Shown here: piece after piece, positions 60,924 to 64,000 of the stretch
How the letters are laid out: each line of letters opens with the position of its first letter
Position numbering within the stretch: the first letter of the stretch is position 1
From: Pontibacter sp. Tf4
Lineage (GTDB): Bacteria; Bacteroidota; Bacteroidia; Cytophagales; Hymenobacteraceae
Reading direction: 5' to 3'
Assembly (NCBI RefSeq): GCF_014212495.1
Contig: NZ_JACKZC010000002.1
Span: 1 to 64,000 of the forward strand
Length of the DNA stretch: 64,000 bases
Made by a program: the position numbers and the translations under genes
The notes under the pieces: model-generated
What the model was told of the DNA's origin: nothing
The model's input: only the letters and a program-made list of their open reading frames with translations
Databases searched by the model: none

Positions 60924-61301
60924 TTACAGCGCTTTTAACACAGCATAGAACAAAGCCGCCCAGCCAACTATAAGCGCCGTACCGCCCAACGGGGTAATAG
61001 CACCCAGCCAGGTAATGCCTGTCAAACACAGGGTATACAGCGAGCCAGAGAAAATAAGGATACCGATAAAGAAAGCCCAGGCCGCAACCTGCAAGGCCGG
61101 ATGCTCTACCCGGAATAACAACAGGCCAACGGCAAGTAAGGCCAGCGTGTGGTACATCTGGTATTTTACAGCTGTCTCGAAGGTATCAGTGCGGTTAGTG
61201 GCATTCAGCATAGGGGCAAGGGCGTGTGCCCCAAAGGCGCCGATCATTACCGATAAGGCTCCGAAAGCACTGGCAATAAGGAGTATGGTTTTTTGTGTCA
61301 C
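60924..61301 (-). CDS. DUF423 membrane protein
   Basis: 125 aa, four helices. FGALSVMIGAFGAHALAPML, FETAVKYQMYHTLALLAVG and FSGSLYTLCLTG are diagnostic of DUF423 (YgdD-like), inner-membrane proteins of unknown function. It starts 1 bp after the stop of the upstream gene on the same strand; the two are cotranscribed. Confidence 0.92.
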   Translation of the reverse strand: MTQKTILLIASAFGALSVMIGAFGAHALAPMLNATNRTDTFETAVKYQMYHTLALLAVGLLLFRVEHPALQVAAWAFFIGILIFSGSLYTLCLTGITWLGAITPLGGTALIVGWAALFYAVLKAL

Positions 61302-61302
61302 G

Positions 61303-61746
61303 TTAGGTTGATTTAAGGGATAAGAACTTCTCTTCTATAGTTTCGATCAGTGCTATAACAAGGGCTGCGATAATGAAACCGAAAAAGGATAGCACAAGCG
61401 GAATTACTAACAGGGTAACTATAGATCCGCCTATAAAACTAAAGATGAGCGCTATAGTTATGTTAAAGGCCACGTTGGCAGCCAGCCCGCCTACCAGTTT
61501 TTCATCATAACTCTGGGGCCGTTTCAGTAGCAGCCTGTTAAAGAATACCGCTAAAGGTATTGTTGCCACATACAGCAAAAATGCCGTCAGCAGCGGGTAA
61601 TCGTTTGTAAAGCTGACACCAAACCTGGCGAAAATAACGGTAAATATAACATTGTGCAGCGGGTACATGATGGCCAGGTACGCACCCAGCAACACAGGTG
61701 CGACCAGAATAAACTTGTTATTTACTTTTGACGGTAGCTTTAACAT
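61303..61746 (-). CDS. Four-helix membrane protein, unknown
   Basis: 147 aa. Helices: FILVAPVLLGAYLAIMY, LLTAFLLYVATIPLAVFF, VAFNITIALIFSFIGG and LVIPLVLSFFGFIIAALVIA. No family recognised. It is tightly linked to the DUF423 gene downstream and unusually rich in octamers (61335, 61417, 61452). Confidence 0.65.
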   Translation of the reverse strand: MLKLPSKVNNKFILVAPVLLGAYLAIMYPLHNVIFTVIFARFGVSFTNDYPLLTAFLLYVATIPLAVFFNRLLLKRPQSYDEKLVGGLAANVAFNITIALIFSFIGGSIVTLLVIPLVLSFFGFIIAALVIALIETIEEKFLSLKST

Positions 61747-61769
61747 GTACTGCCCGAAAGGTAAGGAAA

Positions 61770-62213
61770 TTAATCTTCTTCGCCTTCCAGCGCATCAATG
61801 ATCTGTTCTTCCAGTTCGCTCAGGCTGTCGTACTGCTCCAGGTTAATTTCTTTGCCTGTCTTCTTCAGTTCCTGCACCACATCCAGGGCTACTACCAATG
61901 GGTCTACTTCTCGGCCCTGCAGTTCTTTTGTCCAGTCGGTACCTACCAGCAGGCCATCGTCGTACATGCCTACGCACCAGTTTTCCAGAAATTCGGCTAC
62001 CGGCAACGATTCCGGTTTATAGTCTGCCCACTCATCCGACGCGCAGGCTTTGGCACCTTCGGCATCAGACCAGAAAAGGATCACTTCTGTGTCTTCGTAC
62101 TCGTTGGAGCTGGAAGTAGCCCAGATGTCGCCTTGAGATAAGCCCCAGACCTGCTCGGTAGCGGCAACCTGCTGTATAAACTTGCGGTAATTGGCTTCGT
62201 TTTGATCTTGCAT
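61770..62213 (-). CDS. DUF2750 family protein
   Basis: 147 aa. YRKFIQQVAATEQVWGLSQ, VILFWSDAEGAKACASDEW and the segment FLENWCVGMYDDGLLVGTDW match DUF2750. An acidic C-terminal extension (ELEEQIIDALEGEED) follows. Function unknown. Same strand as yggS, 21 bp away. Confidence 0.88.
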   Translation of the reverse strand: MQDQNEANYRKFIQQVAATEQVWGLSQGDIWATSSSNEYEDTEVILFWSDAEGAKACASDEWADYKPESLPVAEFLENWCVGMYDDGLLVGTDWTKELQGREVDPLVVALDVVQELKKTGKEINLEQYDSLSELEEQIIDALEGEED

Positions 62214-62234
62214 GTTTTTGTGTGTTTTGTTTTG

Positions 62235-62921
62235 CTATTTGTTATAGTTGCGCGAGCCGAAAATACCGCTGCCCACGCGTATCATGGTGCTGCCTTCTTC
62301 CAGGGCCAGTTGCCAGTCCGAGGTCATCCCCATGGATATTTCCTTAAAATCAGGATTTGCGAAGAAGAACGTTTCCTTTAACTGCTCAAAATAGGAGCGA
62401 AGCTGCCGGAATTCCTGACGTAGCTTTTCCTCATCATCCGTATTGGTGGCAATGCCCATGACGCCGGTGATTCGGATGTAATGCATGTTGCGGTACTCTT
62501 CGGACTGCAGCAAGGCAACAGCTTCGTCGTAAGTCATGCCGTATTTGGTTTCTTCGTCGGCGATAGATAGTTGCAGCATGCAGTTGATAGGCAGGGTACG
62601 GTTGCGCTGCTCCGCCCGCTTGTTGATCTCTACGAGCAGTTTCAGGCTGTCAACGGACTGTATGGTGTCTATAAAATCGGTGATGTATTTTACTTTGTTA
62701 GTTTGCAGATGGCCGATCAGGTGCCAGGCAATGTCGTGGGGAAGCAGCGCGTATTTATCTACAAGTTCCTGCACTTTGTTCTCACCAAACAGGCGGTGGC
62801 CCGCATCATAGGCTTCCTTTATAGTTTCTACGGGGTGTGTTTTGGTTACCGCTACCAGCCGCGCCGGCGTATCTTTCAGTTGCTCGTCAAAGTAGCGTAT
62901 GTTTTCTGCAATTGTGCTCAT
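62235..62921 (-). CDS. yggS: YggS family PLP-binding protein
   Basis: 228 aa PLP-homeostasis protein with an alanine-racemase-like barrel. The PLP Lys lies in LVAVTKTHPVETI; GENKVQELVDK, WHLIGHLQTNKVKYI and ISMGMTSDWQLALEEGSTMI (phosphate-binding end) are all typical. No catalytic activity is established for the family. Confidence 0.95.
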   Translation of the reverse strand: MSTIAENIRYFDEQLKDTPARLVAVTKTHPVETIKEAYDAGHRLFGENKVQELVDKYALLPHDIAWHLIGHLQTNKVKYITDFIDTIQSVDSLKLLVEINKRAEQRNRTLPINCMLQLSIADEETKYGMTYDEAVALLQSEEYRNMHYIRITGVMGIATNTDDEEKLRQEFRQLRSYFEQLKETFFFANPDFKEISMGMTSDWQLALEEGSTMIRVGSGIFGSRNYNK

Positions 62922-63132
62922 AGTTTTAGGTTAATGTTGAATAACTGACTTTTGATTAACTGAAATCTGATGCTTAACAACTATAGTTACAGGGTGCCGA
63001 AATTAAGGTTTATAGGTACGGTTTATTCTTTCTACAGGCAAAAAATATAGTTAGTATCACCTGAATCTGCAGAAGCCACACTATAATACGTCCGACTTTC
63101 TGACTTATACCTTTCTAACTTCCAAACTATAG

Positions 63133-64000
63133 TTAGTCTTCCAGCACATTGGTTATGAACGTGTTTTTCAGCAGCATCCAACAAACCAGCAGGAGCAGGG
63201 CCCATTTCAGGTACACCTGGTAGTAATCCTTGGCGTCGCGGAAGCGTTTTTCACTTACTTCTGTTTTCTCTAACCGGTTTATACTTTTAAATATCTGCTG
63301 CAGCGCATCCTTACTGTCGGCCCGGAAAAACTGTCCGCTACCTATAGTTGCCACATCACGCAGGCTGCTTTCATCCAGCCTGGTTTCCACAAACTGCGTT
63401 TTGCCGGCATCATCTACCGCATAAGGTACCTGCCCATCTTTACCAATCCCGATGCTGTAAAGTTTTATATTAAAACCTTTGGCTAACTGTGCTGCCATTT
63501 GCGGGTCCAGGCTACCGGCTGTGTTTTCGCCATCACTGATCAATATAACCACTTTGCTTTTAGCTTCCGAATCGCGCATGCGGTTAGTGGCCACGGCCAG
63601 GGCGCTGCCTATAGCTGTACCATCGTTCTCTATCATCTTAAACCCGATAGAATTAATACTTTCGCGCAGCATCTGGTAGTCGGTGGTAAGCGGGGCAAGG
63701 GAATAGGCATCGCCGGCAAAAACTACCAGCCCGATGCGGTCCTGCACACGGCCGTTAATAAAATCCAGGGCTACTTCTTTGGCGGCATCCAAGCGGTTGG
63801 GTTTTATGTCCTGCAACTCCATCGACCCCGACACATCCAGGGCAAGCACAATGTCGATACCTTCGGAGGTTTGCTCTACCTGCTCGTTTATGCGCTGCGG
63901 CCGTGCCAGAGCTATCAGTACCAGCATAATGAACAGGATGAACAATACATCGGGGATAAACCGCAGCAGGCTGATCCATTGCCATTGTAGTTTACCATCG
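63133..64000 (-). CDS. batA: BatA-like vWA membrane protein, 5' end outside the window
   Basis: The frame stays open to the right edge (WISLLRFIPDVLFILFIMLV), so the start lies beyond 64000. After a membrane helix and ARPQ comes a vWA domain with the MIDAS motif ALDVSGSMEL, TDYQMLRESINSIGF, and DGTAIGSALAVATNRM; a C-terminal helix follows (WALLLLVCWMLL). This is the BatA type of the Bacteroidota Bat/MoxR envelope module; the DUF58 protein at 48233 belongs to the same functional class. An AACTATAGTT copy overlaps its stop. Confidence 0.9.
   Translation of the reverse strand, partial: DGKLQWQWISLLRFIPDVLFILFIMLVLIALARPQRINEQVEQTSEGIDIVLALDVSGSMELQDIKPNRLDAAKEVALDFINGRVQDRIGLVVFAGDAYSLAPLTTDYQMLRESINSIGFKMIENDGTAIGSALAVATNRMRDSEAKSKVVILISDGENTAGSLDPQMAAQLAKGFNIKLYSIGIGKDGQVPYAVDDAGKTQFVETRLDESSLRDVATIGSGQFFRADSKDALQQIFKSINRLEKTEVSEKRFRDAKDYYQVYLKWALLLLVCWMLLKNTFITNVLED

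Overview
The window looks like a chromosome segment of a Cytophagales bacterium, most likely Hymenobacteraceae and Pontibacter-like. This rests on type IX secretion components (two PorP/SprF proteins, a gliding-type C-terminal sorting domain, a T9SS plug protein), Bacteroidota families such as DUF3276, DUF3822, DUF2750 and DUF5103, and several promoters of the Bacteroidota TAnnTTTG type. The genus is an inference. No search could be run, and all counts were made by eye.

Layout. (1) 1-12.1 kb is a patchwork. It holds the tail of a PorP/SprF gene, a coiled-coil secreted protein, a serine recombinase, a TraB/TIKI-like protein, two copies of a Crp-regulator/SMR-exporter pair that have decayed reciprocally, an NDH-2 dehydrogenase, a LysR regulator with a divergent membrane gene, two GNAT acetyltransferases, an orphan class I NrdB and an intact IS1182-family element. 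(2) 12.1-35.2 kb reads as one integrated genomic island. A tyrosine recombinase sits beside an intact tRNA-Glu, and an exact 20-bp copy of that tRNA's 3' end lies 23.1 kb away in the same orientation. The cargo is a two-gene Sec-exported RHS/YD-repeat module with a variable tip and a small membrane protein (candidate toxin and immunity), a seven-PKD surface protein with its own SprF partner, a RadC-like protein, a WYL regulator divergent from a YegP-like gene, a three-gene patatin phospholipase operon, and a two-gene nucleotidyltransferase module under a large palindromic operator. (3) 35.2-64 kb looks like core chromosome. It holds a MacB-type ABC permease with a divergent NtrC/histidine-kinase pair, OsmC, the T9SS plug, YchF, RlpA, DUF58 and BatA proteins, AlkA, threonine aldolase, PyrE, CoaD, Nudix hydrolases, a RecD/Dda-like helicase, YggS and small conserved proteins.

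The strongest pattern no gene explains is the octamer CTATAGTT/AACTATAG, often as the palindrome AACTATAGTT. I counted about 64 copies in 35.3-64 kb but only 6 in the first 35.3 kb, 5 of them in a 1.3-kb stretch over the PKD/SprF pair. It acts as a genome signature that separates likely native from likely acquired DNA. The right side also carries two diverged copies of a 0.66-0.70 kb intergenic repeat. The NtrC-family regulator, the ABC permease and paired TGTCC-N6-GGACA dyads 21 bp apart form a coherent sigma-54 circuit.

The best candidates for undescribed biology are the octamer signature, the RHS tip with its membrane partner, the patatin-lipoprotein-small protein operon, and the palindrome-controlled nucleotidyltransferase pair.
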